Positions 1-10,319 of a DNA stretch of 64,000 bases are shown here, in pieces; within the stretch, counting starts at the first letter, position 1; each line of letters opens with the position of its first letter. The translations under genes and the position numbers were made by a program. The stretch covers positions 3,100,001 through 3,164,000 of the forward strand of contig BCHX01000007.1 of assembly GCA_001599755.1 (NCBI GenBank). Reading direction: 5' to 3'. Under the pieces are notes generated by a model that was not told the origin of the DNA, searched no databases, and saw nothing but the letters and a program-made list of their open reading frames with translations. This DNA is from Gliomastix tumulicola. Taxonomy: Eukaryota > Ascomycota > Sordariomycetes > Hypocreales > Bionectriaceae.

Positions 1-2455
1 GCATCGCGGTGCTTGGTCTTTCTCTGTCAACTGGCAGGTCACTTCGATATAGTTCTGGGAGGGCTATCAAAGGATGAGAAATGCACACAGTGTCGTGTCA
101 GTATATATATACATTTTCATGGTTTACAGGGCATCCTGAATTAGACGGCGAACATGTGGCCGCGTCATGCTATCATTCTCTCTGACAGCAACGGTCTGCC
201 GTTAGTGCACACGGTTGAGGCCTCTCGGGCTCCCACATCCCTCTCGGTACTTGATCTCGATTGCCGGCTAGTGGGCGCCCACGAGCAAGTTTCCCCAAAA
301 GAGGAAGATATCCGCGGTTGGTGCGTACGCAGCGTTACGTAGCGCCGGCACAGCCACTGTCAGGAACCTTCCACAGCCTATCAGGTTACATATCTGGGCG
401 CAATTCAGATCCAGCAGACCCATCACCCCGGTCGAACGGGGAGGCAGCCCATGGCTGTGGTCGAGGGAAATTGGGCATGAAACGCCCCGTCGTTACGTCC
501 CGGCCAAAAATAAGCTTTGTCAGTGGAGGGGAAGAGGCCGGGGAGATAAGCTTCTTTTTTGACGTGCAATCCTATTCAGCGGACCAATAGCGAGAGGGCG
601 CTTACTACGTGAGGGCGAGGCCTCATCTACCAACCGTGACGTACGCGAGAACCACGCATACGGTACCATGAGTGAATGTCCCTCTTGGCTAACATCTGGG
701 AAAATACGCTGAGGATCCTTTCTAGTCTCTGGATATTGAAGGAGCCAAGGGTCTGCTCGAATCAACGATCTTGCTGGGGGCCCGTTGGCAGCATCGTGTC
801 TTGCCAACGACACAGACTGATGCCCCACGCTTGACGTGATGCTTGACTACCTTAGTGACTTGGCCTACGCTGGAGGCGTCTGTCTGCTGCGTAATTGCAC
901 GAGCCTAAGTGGATTGAAACCCAGCGGAGTCCGGCTGTTGTACCCCGTCATGGTCGACAAGTCCAGGGTCTCGATCGTTTCAAGCCAAGTCGATTTCGTG
1001 TTCTGGGGTGGCTGAGCTGCGCCAAAGGAGCCTGCAGAACTGGACTGGACCCAGCGACGATCACCAGGTGGGGAGATGTTTGGACCTACTGTCACCAGTG
1101 ATGATGACAACGAGTGGCCTTCGGCTCGTGCATTGCATAGCCGTGTCTCATAGCCGGTTGGACTGGCTTGGTGCACCACAATAGTATCTGTTTTATCGCA
1201 ATGGACGCAGGTCCAGTCATGGGAAGATTGGAGCATGGATGGTGGATTTTCGCATTCGTATCATGGCGGATGGTGGCGCTCCAGGGGCACTGGTACGCTT
1301 GTTCGCGTGGTGCTCTGCTTCCCTCATCCTTTTATAATCCCTCGATAGTGATTCGTCACTGAGCAGAAGATTTGGCATTGATGGAAACTGGTGCCAAGAT
1401 TGTGAGCGCAACAATCCATTCGATGGTCATCATGAATAGGGGTTATTTGCTACACTTGGGATAGCTCACGGAATGCAACTACGACAGTTTTGTCTGCATC
1501 TCCTAGAAGTCTACCCTCTTTGCCACCTGTTTGTTATTCCCCCCTCGCTTAGGGCTGTGTAGCAGGCTACCTTAACGCTCCGTCTCTCTAAATATTCGAC
1601 ATCCTATCTGCAGCTCATCTGGTAGTTCGTTTCGTGTCGATGGGCTACGCCATTCCAAGATAGATTGGTACATCACTACAGGATGTCGTTCATTCATGTC
1701 CCGTGCTGCTTGTCGCTTGGGCCTGTAATCTTACAGTCGCAAGGTCAGGTACTGATGCACATATTTTACCATGGGATACCAGACACTTCTGTACCACCAG
1801 ACTTACTCACTGTCCTGACTTCTCAAAGAAATTCTGCAAGCCTTCGGACTTGGCTGCCCTACTACTAGTTCTCCGGCGTAACATGCGACTGCTGAGACAA
1901 CACCACGCTCCGTTCTCTACCAAGCCAGTCCCATCTGTCGACAGTCAGACATTATCATACTTTGACTGCAATAGGGCATCCTCGGCGACTTGCCTTGGAG
2001 AAAGGCTGGTAGGGTGCCAGTCTGAAACGGGAGTAGTTGAGGATCTGATGGTCCGGCCGGTCGTAGATCCCGATCACGCTAGAGGAGATGGGCTGCAGAC
2101 GCACAGGCTTCAGATTAATCTGCGATGCCTCTATCCCAAGAACCAAATAATTCGCAGTGAGCATCACGAGATATGAACTGACATCAATGTGGGGTTGATA
2201 GCTTGCATAGAGGGCTTACAAGGTGACTTAACGTCGCCACCAGTGGTTCTCCGTTTTGCAAGTATGCATCATAGGTAGCAGTGAGTGACACATTCTCATT
2301 CACCACTAGACAGAGAGGACTCCAAAGATTACTCAATTTGCCATCATTCATTCCAAATGATATGAACAGGTGCTCTCCTCCCAACCTCCGTCCCCATGCC
2401 CATCTCGAATCCTTCACGACCCTATCAAAATCGTCACTAAATCCATGAATAACGC
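1..2455. other. Gene-poor left end
   Basis: No convincing gene is visible in this stretch. Open frames are short, overlap on both strands and have no family signature. The only part with coding-like third-position bias is a minus-strand segment near 1955-2167, listed separately. The stretch also includes the promoter-distal side of the small secreted protein gene at 2456-2723. Confidence 0.5.
1955..2167 (-). pseudogene. Possible coding remnant or orphan exon
   Basis: A minus-strand open frame of about 70 codons. In its central part nearly every codon ends in C or G, as in the real genes of this window, and residues such as IGIYDRPDHQ and NYSRFRLAPY look protein-like. I could not join it to flanking exons: the upstream open frame at 2184-2417 does not splice into it in phase. 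I do not recognise a family. It may be a gene remnant, an internal exon of an unrecognised gene, or chance. Confidence 0.2.
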
Positions 2456-2723
2456 TTAGCAGCCAGCATCGCAGCCATAGGCACAGCCGATCTATGAAAT
2501 GTTGTTGTCAGCATAAGACTCTGCCAGTGATAACACACGCCCTTGGGCAGCTTACGCCCTGGCCGTAGCAGATCTTGCCACACTGCGTCTCGCCGGTGCC
2601 GCCAGCAACGCAGTCGTCGATGCACTTCTGGAGGATGCTGCCGCACTCGGTGCAGCACGCGGCGGTAGCAGAGTGGGCGCCAAGGACGGCGACGATGAGA
2701 GAGGTGAAGATTGTGAACTTCAT
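2456..2723 (-). CDS. Small secreted cysteine-rich protein
   Basis: Two exons (2556-2723 and 2456-2491) joined across a 64-bp intron (2492-2555; GTAAGC donor, TGCTGAC branch, CATAG acceptor) give 67 residues. The first 21 residues form a signal peptide (MKFTIF start, hydrophobic core, ATA|A cleavage site). The mature part of about 46 residues holds ten cysteines, including an adjacent pair right after the cleavage site and a C-rich tail (IGCAYGCDAGC) that exists only after splicing. Reading through the intron would give a different tail with one cysteine fewer. The pattern suggests up to five disulfides and an extracellular role, such as an effector-like, antimicrobial or surface peptide, but I recognise no named family. 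The start is the ATG with the signal peptide; an upstream in-frame ATG at 2825 would bury it. A TATA-like element lies about 115 bp upstream. Confidence 0.75.
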
Positions 2724-4902
2724 GTTGGCGGTTTTGTTGGGATGGTTGGTTATTTGTAATAGTGATGTTGTCCGGCTTTGTGGTGATGATGGTGATGAAG
2801 AAAGGCAATGAAAAGTCGAGATCATGTCCTGTTCTTATACTTTTTTTCCCTGGGCCGGCGACTTGGAGCGTATTACTACAGAAGCAGATTGAGAAGCAGC
2901 CCGGCGTCTTGTCGTTGTTTCGACCTTTCCCCGAGGAGAGTGTGATCATCGTCATCATTGAGCAGATTTCCTCCGATGGTGATCGCTCGTCTCTTTGCGG
3001 GCGCTGGCATGCTTGCCTCCAGTCCTATGTGCTCACCACCCCCCGACTGTCGACGTCACACCCAGCTCGCTACTCTGCCCTTACCTTCCCCAAACAGCCA
3101 CAGCAGAAAGGGGCAAAGCTCCCGGAACAGTAACGCACGAATCAGCGTGTCCCACGACACGTGAGAAATTACTCAGTCCGACCTGAAATCGGCGAAGTGT
3201 TCAACGTTGTCTCGTTTCTGGGCGCAAATCCTCCTCTGGTAGCTCTAATCTCCAGAGGCCTCTCGGCCAGGCTAGGGAACGGTGGCCCTGTCGATCGGCG
3301 GGGAAGCACCCCAGATCGGGGCATGATCGAATCCTTGGAGGCGACAGTCCGGCGGCGCGGGAAGAGGTCGGAGCCCCCTTTCACGTTAGAAATCATGCAG
3401 CTAACATGCTCCTAGATTATTTTCGTCGTCAGAGATGTAGGTGATGAGGAGCAGCAGAGACGATCGACGTCATTCTCACCGATGGTCCGGGGAGGCAAGG
3501 TCATGGAGGATGGATTTGGCCAGTTGGGTCGAGAGCGGGCGGTATCCCGAGGTCTCGCAGTCACTTCGTATTCATTGTTGCTCCGAAAGCTTGCATATCT
3601 CTCGCATCCTGGCGGCGGGATCTCGATGTCTCGTCGGGTGCCAGTTGTGTGTGCCGCGTACTGAGTGCCTGCCGGCTGTCACTTAGTTTTCTCAAGACCA
3701 CCTGCTCCGTACGGAAGCTACTGCTATGGTTTTTGTCTGAAGGATCCCATCCATTTGAATACCACGTCTCTTACATTCTACAGGCGATCACCACGTAAAG
3801 GTGGTCCTGAAGGCGGGCCAGACCTAGTGCAGCCGCTTCTCGGTGGAAGATCATGCCTTCGGGACCGAAGCCAACTCCACAGCCCGAAGAGCCTCACTCC
3901 TGGCAGCGACGGCAGCACAGCTGCTTGAGGCCATAGGAGAGGGATTCAGGTGGATCGGGCCTTGCAGAAACAGTGCAGCTTTTGACACCATACTGCTTTC
4001 CTAGCATAAGATAAGATGCTAGAACATTTGCGTTGCATCCTTATTAGTCAGCGAGGGACAGCTGCTCGCAAAATCCGACAACCGTGAACTCATACACATT
4101 CAATTGCTGTGGAAAACTGTGCTATGTCCCATCGGCTCTCTTTTGTCTCATTCGCGCGTGTGTAGTCCAATGCGTGGTGGGTGGGAGTCCGTGAATATGA
4201 CCCGCGAAGCGTTCGCCCGTGAACGAGCAAGGCACGAAGAAACATCCGAGACGGTCGCGGAACGCCGTGAATGCACCAAAAGCATCATGTCAACTCAAAG
4301 GACCTCCCTTTCTCGGCTGCTGACAAGCGTGCGGCTCGAGAACACAGTCTTCACGCTCGCGCAGGCAGGCACGATTGACGTGTACGACGGATAGCTGCAT
4401 GCACACTCCAGAGCTTTCGCTGGTGACAAACGGCACCCGACACCTGTGCTCGGCTTCAGCCAGAGCTCTCTGGTTCAGACTTCGCGTCATCTCCACCACA
4501 ATCGCGAGGCCTTCGTCATGAGAACGGGTGTGTGCAGCCGAGCTCGCCTAACTATCCCGTGCGTGCAAATAAACGAACGAGCACCCAATGAAAATTGAGC
4601 GCAATGGAAATCAAGGGCGGTGAAAGCACATTGAGAATCAAACGCGTTCCCGTCACGCGGCTACCGACTTTTTCTTCACTCCTGAGGCAGAAAATGCTCC
4701 TCAGATGTCAGGCAATATTTGGTGATTCGCGTTCACAACGAACAGGTATTAAAACGCAATGCTGGCTCGGAAAGCATCAACTTGATTTCTGCCTTCTTCA
4801 TCTCACAATCTGCGCTGGACATACTCGTCTCCTCTCGCAGGACTTCTCCATCATACACACGCACAGCCACGTCGCATCTCAACTCTCGAGTCAGCCACCA
4901 GC
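2724..4902. other. Intergenic, 2.2 kb
   Basis: This lies between the divergent Cys-rich peptide gene and the first APH-like gene. Open frames here are short, overlap on both strands and have no motif. The last 100 bp before 4903 are pyrimidine-rich (CTCGTCTCC, CTTCTCCATC), typical of a fungal core promoter or leader. Confidence 0.5.
2834..2840 (-). promoter_or_regulatory. TATA-like element, Cys-rich peptide gene
   Basis: GTATAAG on the minus strand, about 110 bp upstream of the start codon at 2723, with the spacing expected of a fungal TATA box plus a short leader. Consensus match only. Confidence 0.35.
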
Positions 4903-6411
4903 ATGGCTTCCCAGTCTCAGCCCTCCGAGCCTCAGAGCTCGGCCGACAAGCCACCCACGGCCAAGGAGCCAAGCTCCTCCGAGTACGAAGGTCAGGAGGG
5001 ACTCGACATCCCTGATGAGCAGCTCGTCGCGCTGGCCCGGCGCATCGCGGCCGACCGTCTGGGCATCTCGACGTCTGATGGAGAGATCCCCGACGTCTGG
5101 CTCGGATGCAGCAACGTCGTTTTCATCGTCCATCTCGACCGTCAGGACAACGACGACACGCCCTTCAAGATTGCCATCCGCGTCCCCAAGATGGACAAGG
5201 GCGTCGCTCTGAGGCCCAACGCCGCCAAGTCCATGAAGTCGCAGGTCACGACCCTCCGCTACATCCTCGACAAGACCAAGATCCCCGTCCCCGAGATCTA
5301 CCACCACGACGTCACCGCAGACAACGAGATCTCCATGCCCTACATGGCCATGCGCTTCCTCGAGGGCAAGCCACTGTACAAGTTCTGGGCTGGCGAGGAC
5401 CTCACGCCTTCCACCCGCGAGCAGCTCCGTCTCAAGTGCCTCTCAAGCCTGGCGCATGTCATGGCGCAATTCTCGTCCATGAGCTTCGACAAGTACGGCT
5501 CCCTCGCAGAGAACAATTCTGGCAAGGCTTTCGTCGGTCCGATCTACCAGATTGATCCCTGTGCCAACTGTCCTGTGTGCGTCGAGCAAAAAGGCACCCC
5601 CGACCTCAAAGTCATCGGTCCGCATGCCTCCGCCTTCCGCGAGCTGGAGTCAGACTACAAGGAGTCGCTCGGCCGGGTCGACAGCCCGCAGCAGCCACGC
5701 GAGAAAGGAATCTCCAGGATCATGGAGTGTCTCCTCCGATGCCTCGGCAAGCTGGACGCCTCACTCTCCGGCTACGTCCTCCGGCCCCCTTACCTCGACC
5801 GCCAGAACATCTTGGTCGGCGACGACGGCACCATCACGGGTCTCGTCGACTGGGACGAGGTGGAAACCGCACCGCGCTGGCACGGCTACGCGCGTTTCCC
5901 GCTCTTCCTCGCTGGTGACTGGGAGCCCTATGGCGAGATTCACTGGGACGAGCCCAAGCATAGCCGCTTTGACAAGGACTCGGCCAGACTCGAGACGTAC
6001 CGTGCGTACTACGACATGGAGATGGCCCGCGCTCTCGACGGCCAGGGCGACAGTGCGCTGACGCAGCGATCGCATATGATAAACGCAATCTGGGTCGCTG
6101 CCGTGAACGTCATTTCCCGTACGAACATCTGCATCAAGTTCATGCTGGCTGCCAAACTCGTCCCTACCGCCGCCGCCGATGGCGAGGATGATCCGGACCC
6201 GAAGGCTGAGGATGGAGATGGAGATTCGGACGACGAGGGCTCTGTCGGCTCGCAGGACACCGAGAACTCTTACGGCTCCAGGTACTTGGAGACGGATGAG
6301 GATGAGGCGCAGGGCGTCGACGTGGACGAGGGTCTGGCCACCATTGGCCAGTACACCAAGGAGGAGCTTGCTGCCATGGAGGCCAAGCTGGAGAAATACG
6401 TCCTTGGATGA
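4903..6411 (+). CDS. APH-family phosphotransferase-like protein with degraded catalytic loop
   Basis: An intronless 502-residue protein of the aminoglycoside phosphotransferase/choline kinase-like fold (fungal Pfam APH type). The N-lobe has the nucleotide-loop-like CSNVVFIVHL and an FKIAIRVP strand. The hinge-like MPYMAMRFLEGKPL lies mid-protein. The catalytic loop reads PPYLDRQN (Y297 to N302), followed by the metal-binding strand LVDWDE (D316). In active APH enzymes the loop carries HGDLxxxN. Here the position of the catalytic Asp is Tyr, a single-base difference from Asp (TAC versus GAC), so phosphotransfer may be lost or altered. The C-terminal 75 residues are strongly acidic and end in a helical, Lys/Glu-rich tail. 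A relative at 19375-21024 keeps the Asp. The substrate is unknown, and the protein is probably cytosolic since no targeting signal is seen. The start is the first ATG of the long frame after a pyrimidine-rich leader. Confidence 0.85.
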   Translation: MASQSQPSEPQSSADKPPTAKEPSSSEYEGQEGLDIPDEQLVALARRIAADRLGISTSDGEIPDVWLGCSNVVFIVHLDRQDNDDTPFKIAIRVPKMDKGVALRPNAAKSMKSQVTTLRYILDKTKIPVPEIYHHDVTADNEISMPYMAMRFLEGKPLYKFWAGEDLTPSTREQLRLKCLSSLAHVMAQFSSMSFDKYGSLAENNSGKAFVGPIYQIDPCANCPVCVEQKGTPDLKVIGPHASAFRELESDYKESLGRVDSPQQPREKGISRIMECLLRCLGKLDASLSGYVLRPPYLDRQNILVGDDGTITGLVDWDEVETAPRWHGYARFPLFLAGDWEPYGEIHWDEPKHSRFDKDSARLETYRAYYDMEMARALDGQGDSALTQRSHMINAIWVAAVNVISRTNICIKFMLAAKLVPTAAADGEDDPDPKAEDGDGDSDDEGSVGSQDTENSYGSRYLETDEDEAQGVDVDEGLATIGQYTKEELAAMEAKLEKYVLG

Positions 6412-6987
6412 ACGGAAGGAAGGGTCACTGGGGTGAGGACTGGGTGAGAGTCGGGCAGATATAGAGAGAAATTAATGAATTGATACTAAAATTGCATAAC
6501 TGGTGTGTTCCAGAGATTCGCGACAGTCGTGATACGTTGTTCAGTCGGCGTAGGCGATGGAGCGGTGTGGGAAGAGGTTGTTTGGCGGCCTTCATAATTT
6601 CACGAGATGTTTGCACTCGAGTGAGGACGACGAGCGCAGCGATCACGGAGAGGATGGTTTTGAGGCTTCTGCAATCCGCTGCATTCTCCTCAGACTGTGC
6701 TTTTGCCACATCGCACCCCAGACTGCCGATTGTGTAGGGTAGTGTGAGGACTGCAGCCCAGACATTAGTAAGGCAGCAATCATTGCGCGTCATTGTTATG
6801 CCTACTACACTTCTTCTTATGTCAACCCTGCCTGCGTGCTGACGACTTTCTGCCCCGCTCCAGCTCACTCACAGTCGCGTTCACCTTCACCGACACGTTC
6901 AATCCCATCCAGCTTCATCATCAATCAATTTCCAGCCCATTGAGAATCAACAGCGCGCATCACACCTCTCCCGAAGCTCCCTCCACC
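6412..6987. other. Intergenic / promoter of MYND gene
   Basis: About 575 bp between two co-oriented genes. It should hold the 3' end of the phosphotransferase-like gene and the promoter and leader of the MYND gene. No other gene or clear motif is seen. Confidence 0.5.
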
Positions 6988-8085
6988 ATGGAAGAGGTCG
7001 CCCTCAACGCCATCCGGGAGCAGATGGCCCTGTTCATCAACGAGCCTCCCAAGCTTCGGCCCGCCGCCTGCGAAATCTGCCAAAAGACCGACAATGTCAT
7101 GCGCTGCGGCGCCTGCCGCTCCGTCTTCTACTGCGGCCGCGACCACCAGACGGAAGACCGACCGAACCACAAGACCCTCTGCAAGGGCGTCAAGACCCGC
7201 CAGGACCGCCTGGGCGAGGAGGAGAAGCCGCTGCGCGAGTTCACCAGGTACGGGCTCACGCAGGGCGACCTGTTCGAGGAGAAGGCCGGCCAATTTTGGG
7301 GAATCCTGGAGACGCGGGACTACATGCGCGCTCGGCTGGATGTCGTGGTGACGCTTCTGCGGAGCTTTGGAGGATTCAAGGGGCGGACTTGCGCTGTCGA
7401 GAAGGCGTTGGATCATCTCCGCGACATGCTGCGTCTGTGCCGCGGCGACAATCTGGGTGTTCGGGACATGATGCCTGCCCTCTACATACGCCTGGGCAGA
7501 GACGGGGAGGCCTACGACTTCTGCAAGTGGTACGCCACCGAGGGGAAGCGATCCGACTACGACTGGGGCGATCTGAGTCAGCCCTTCCTCGACATCAAAG
7601 GCGCGGATCCCCTCGAGGATAGCGATCTCTGGGCTGGAGGCTCGTGGCCCGCGCTCAGCCACGCCTCGTCCGTCGCCCTCATAAAGGTGCGCGTCCTACT
7701 GGATCTGATCGCCATCCAGAGAGCCACGCAAGGATTGAAGGGCGGTATCCCCGATGACGGGCTGGACGGCATCCGCGCGAATCTCGTCAGCCCCATCACG
7801 AGGGCGAGACCCGAGTTTTTGACAACCGCTGCAGAGGATACGGCGGCTCGGATCACCGCTCTCCGGGAGCAGATCAGTGCTATCTACCGCGCCGTCGACA
7901 TGTACAACCCGCACTACTGGCCCGCGATACTGAAGGACCCGGGCCCTGCCCTCATGTCCACGCCCGGGCCGTACACCATGGGATCAGAGCCGGAGGCCTT
8001 CCTCGTCGTCAACTACAACATTCCTGCGTGGTATGAGACGAAGGGGGCCGTCAAGCTCATGCAGGAGATTGGGGCCGAAGAATAG
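6988..8085 (+). CDS. MYND zinc-finger protein
   Basis: An intronless protein of 365 residues. The N-terminal region carries one MYND-type zinc finger with ligands C28, C31, C40, C43, C49, H53, H61 and C65 in the usual C-x2-C-x8-C-x2-C-x5-C-x3-H-x7-H-x3-C spacing. MYND fingers bind two zincs and mediate protein-protein contacts. The rest (residues 70-365) is a helical domain with features such as YIRLGRDGEAYDF and WPAILKD, as in many uncharacterised fungal MYND proteins. No SET domain is visible, so methyltransferase activity is not supported. The ATG at 6988 sits in a CACCATGG context just before the finger. An open frame extends upstream to 6793 but its composition looks non-coding. Confidence 0.85.
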   Translation: MEEVALNAIREQMALFINEPPKLRPAACEICQKTDNVMRCGACRSVFYCGRDHQTEDRPNHKTLCKGVKTRQDRLGEEEKPLREFTRYGLTQGDLFEEKAGQFWGILETRDYMRARLDVVVTLLRSFGGFKGRTCAVEKALDHLRDMLRLCRGDNLGVRDMMPALYIRLGRDGEAYDFCKWYATEGKRSDYDWGDLSQPFLDIKGADPLEDSDLWAGGSWPALSHASSVALIKVRVLLDLIAIQRATQGLKGGIPDDGLDGIRANLVSPITRARPEFLTTAAEDTAARITALREQISAIYRAVDMYNPHYWPAILKDPGPALMSTPGPYTMGSEPEAFLVVNYNIPAWYETKGAVKLMQEIGAEE

Positions 8086-8478
8086 AAGGACACGAGCTGT
8101 CGCCTGGATGGAGCATAAAACTGGAGAGGTAGTGTGACCGTTGGTAGGCACCAATAGAAAGAAATGACGAATCTGACTCAACGATCGTGCCCATTGTTAA
8201 CAGAACTTGCTTGTTTGCTCTCGATTCCGTGAGGGGTCGCATCAGGTGCAGTCGCATCGGCTGGAGACAGTGTGGAAGGACGTCTCTCCTCATCGGCTAA
8301 ACGCACTTAGGCACAATCGGAGGAGCCACTCGAGGATACGCGCACTCCATCTCTTCCGCGGAGCATTGTTTTATATTCCGACCCGACCTCCCGAGCCCTC
8401 CGGGTATATCATCCCTTGGAGCTCTCCCTTCTACTCTTCCCTAGGTATACGATTCATCATAGCTTGCTTGTCATTGCC
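8086..8478. other. Intergenic / promoter of Zn2Cys6 gene
   Basis: About 390 bp between co-oriented genes. It contains the pyrimidine-rich leader of the downstream regulator gene and an AT-rich TTTTATATTC stretch near 8370. No gene is seen. Confidence 0.45.
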
Positions 8479-10257
8479 ATGGCTGATTACCTGAGGAAGC
8501 GCGCCTCCATCGCCTGTAACGTCTGCCGGACGAGACGCACGAAATGCGACGGCCAGAGGCCTCGCTGTGGATTCTGCCGGAGTGCCGATGCCGAATGCGT
8601 GTATCGGCAGCCTCCAGAGCCCGCCCCCTCCAAGGTCGAGGTGGAAATCGCGACCATCCGCGAGCGTCTGGACCATATCACGACTCTGCTGGAGGATAGG
8701 CACCAGACGAGCCTCCCGAGTATCAAGCCAGTCTTGGAATGGAGCGCCCGTCATGGGCTTCAGGACTGCCAGTCGCCTCGGTTAACGGTTAGTAGAACCA
8801 ACGGCGGCGAAACGGACACCAATAACACCGACTTCCCGATCATGGTCATCCAATGTCCTTCGACCATGCGTCTGCTGAACCTCAATCCTGGCTTGGGGTA
8901 CAGGCTCGGTGATCTGGAGAGAGCCACCCCTGCCAATTCGAGATCGTCAAGACCCGGTCTAGCTAAGATGTTTATGCTGCACCCTCAGCGTGTCGCCTCA
9001 GCCACGGCAGCGTTCGCCGAGAACGTCCACAGCTGGTTCCCTTTTCTCCCCAAGGGCTTCTCTGAAGGATTGACGACGTCTCTCAGTGGGCACGGCCGAA
9101 GCGAGGCTGACACTTGTGTGGCCATGCTGGTTCTTGCTATTGGCTCCCTCGCGGAGAAGGGACTGGTTCACCTGGAAGAAGAGCCGCCAGACGCACTCTA
9201 CTTCGACGAGGCGCTGCCTCTTCTCCCGGCGGTCATCAGCGACTACTCCCTGCCCAGCCTCCACAGCCTCATACTCTTTAGTCTCTACTACCTCTGTCTT
9301 CTGCGGCCGTGTCAAGCGCATGATTATATCCTCATGGCCTCGCACAAACTCCAGAATATGCTCAAGAGCACGGCGGGTCGCGGAGATGATGCTGCTGTGC
9401 ACACGGACGCTGTTCATCGGGCGTACTGGGCAGTGCTCCTCATCGAGAGCGAGCTCAAAGTTCAGCTGGATATGGTGGGCTCCGGGATAGAGCGGTATGA
9501 GAAGAACATATCTCTACCAGTCACTGATGCCATCTGGCACTACTACCCAGTCGACCAGGCACCTTTGTCGGATGCAACCCATCTCGATGGCCCATACCTG
9601 CTTGCTCGGACCGCGATGCAGAGATTGCGTCAGCGCTGCGCAGCATCAGGGGGCGAATTCATGGACGGTCACTCCCAGTACGCCCCGGAGGTGGCCAAAG
9701 AGCTCGAGCAGAGACTGGACGAGTGGTTCGGGCGTCTGCCGAGCGGTCTCAAATCTTTCAAGACGCCAAATAGACGAGGGGATATCGCTGCAACGACACC
9801 GAGAGCTGTGTTTCTAAAGTCGCAGTACGAAGCGTGCAAGACATCCATCTACTGGCCTGCCGTGTACCAGACCATCGAGCGAGGCACTTGCAGGGCCGAG
9901 ACCATCCGTGGCTGCGAGCTGTTCTTCTCATCATACAAATCATTCGTGGAGGCTTCCAGCGCCTCGTTGGAAAACTGCTTGCCAGGTGTTTGGACTCTAT
10001 CAGCAAGGTATGGAGTCTGGTCGATCACCGCTCTAGAAGCGGAATGCTAACATATGGGCAGCATTTTTATTGTCACCATGTGTGCATTGAGAGCAGCAAG
10101 GGCCGACCATTTGCAGCCAGCTACGACAACAGGATTACAGGCTGCATTTTTGAAGGCCTTGGAAGCACTCCGATCTGTCAGCGCTCATAGCCCGTCATTA
10201 GCAGCCCTTCACGACATCCTCGCCGAGGCAATGCAAAGCAGTGGCATAACACAGTAA
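8479..10257 (+). CDS. Zn2Cys6 transcription factor
   Basis: Two exons (8479-10007 and 10062-10257) with a 54-bp intron (GTATGG donor, TGCTAAC branch, GGCAG acceptor) give 574 residues. The binuclear zinc cluster lies at C13, C16, C23, C30, C33 and C40 (C-x2-C-x6-C-x6-C-x2-C-x6-C), with the basic RTRRTKC segment that contacts CGG half-sites. A short coiled-coil-like dimerisation stretch (IATIRERLDHITTLLED) follows. The middle region (about 190-450) resembles the fungal-specific regulatory domain. Without the splice the protein would end at an in-frame stop at 10050. The gene converges on the GH32 invertase gene with only 62 bp between stop codons, so it could be that gene's regulator; this is inference from position. 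The ATG at 8479 lies ten codons before the cluster. Confidence 0.85.
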
Positions 10258-10283
10258 CTTTTGGCTATGAGAAGGAGGTATTC

Positions 10284-10310
<27 letters not shown>
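10284..10310. repeat. Homopolymer of 27 A
   Basis: An uninterrupted run of 27 A on the plus strand inside the 62-bp gap between two convergent stop codons. It could act in 3' end formation for either gene and is prone to length change. The run length may also be a sequencing estimate. Confidence 0.9.
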
Positions 10311-10314
<4 letters not shown>

Positions 10315-10319
10315 AACAT

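Noticed and set aside
10284..10310. A27 run read as the tail of a retroposed gene copy
   Set aside because: The upstream gene has a spliceosomal intron and no target-site duplication is visible.
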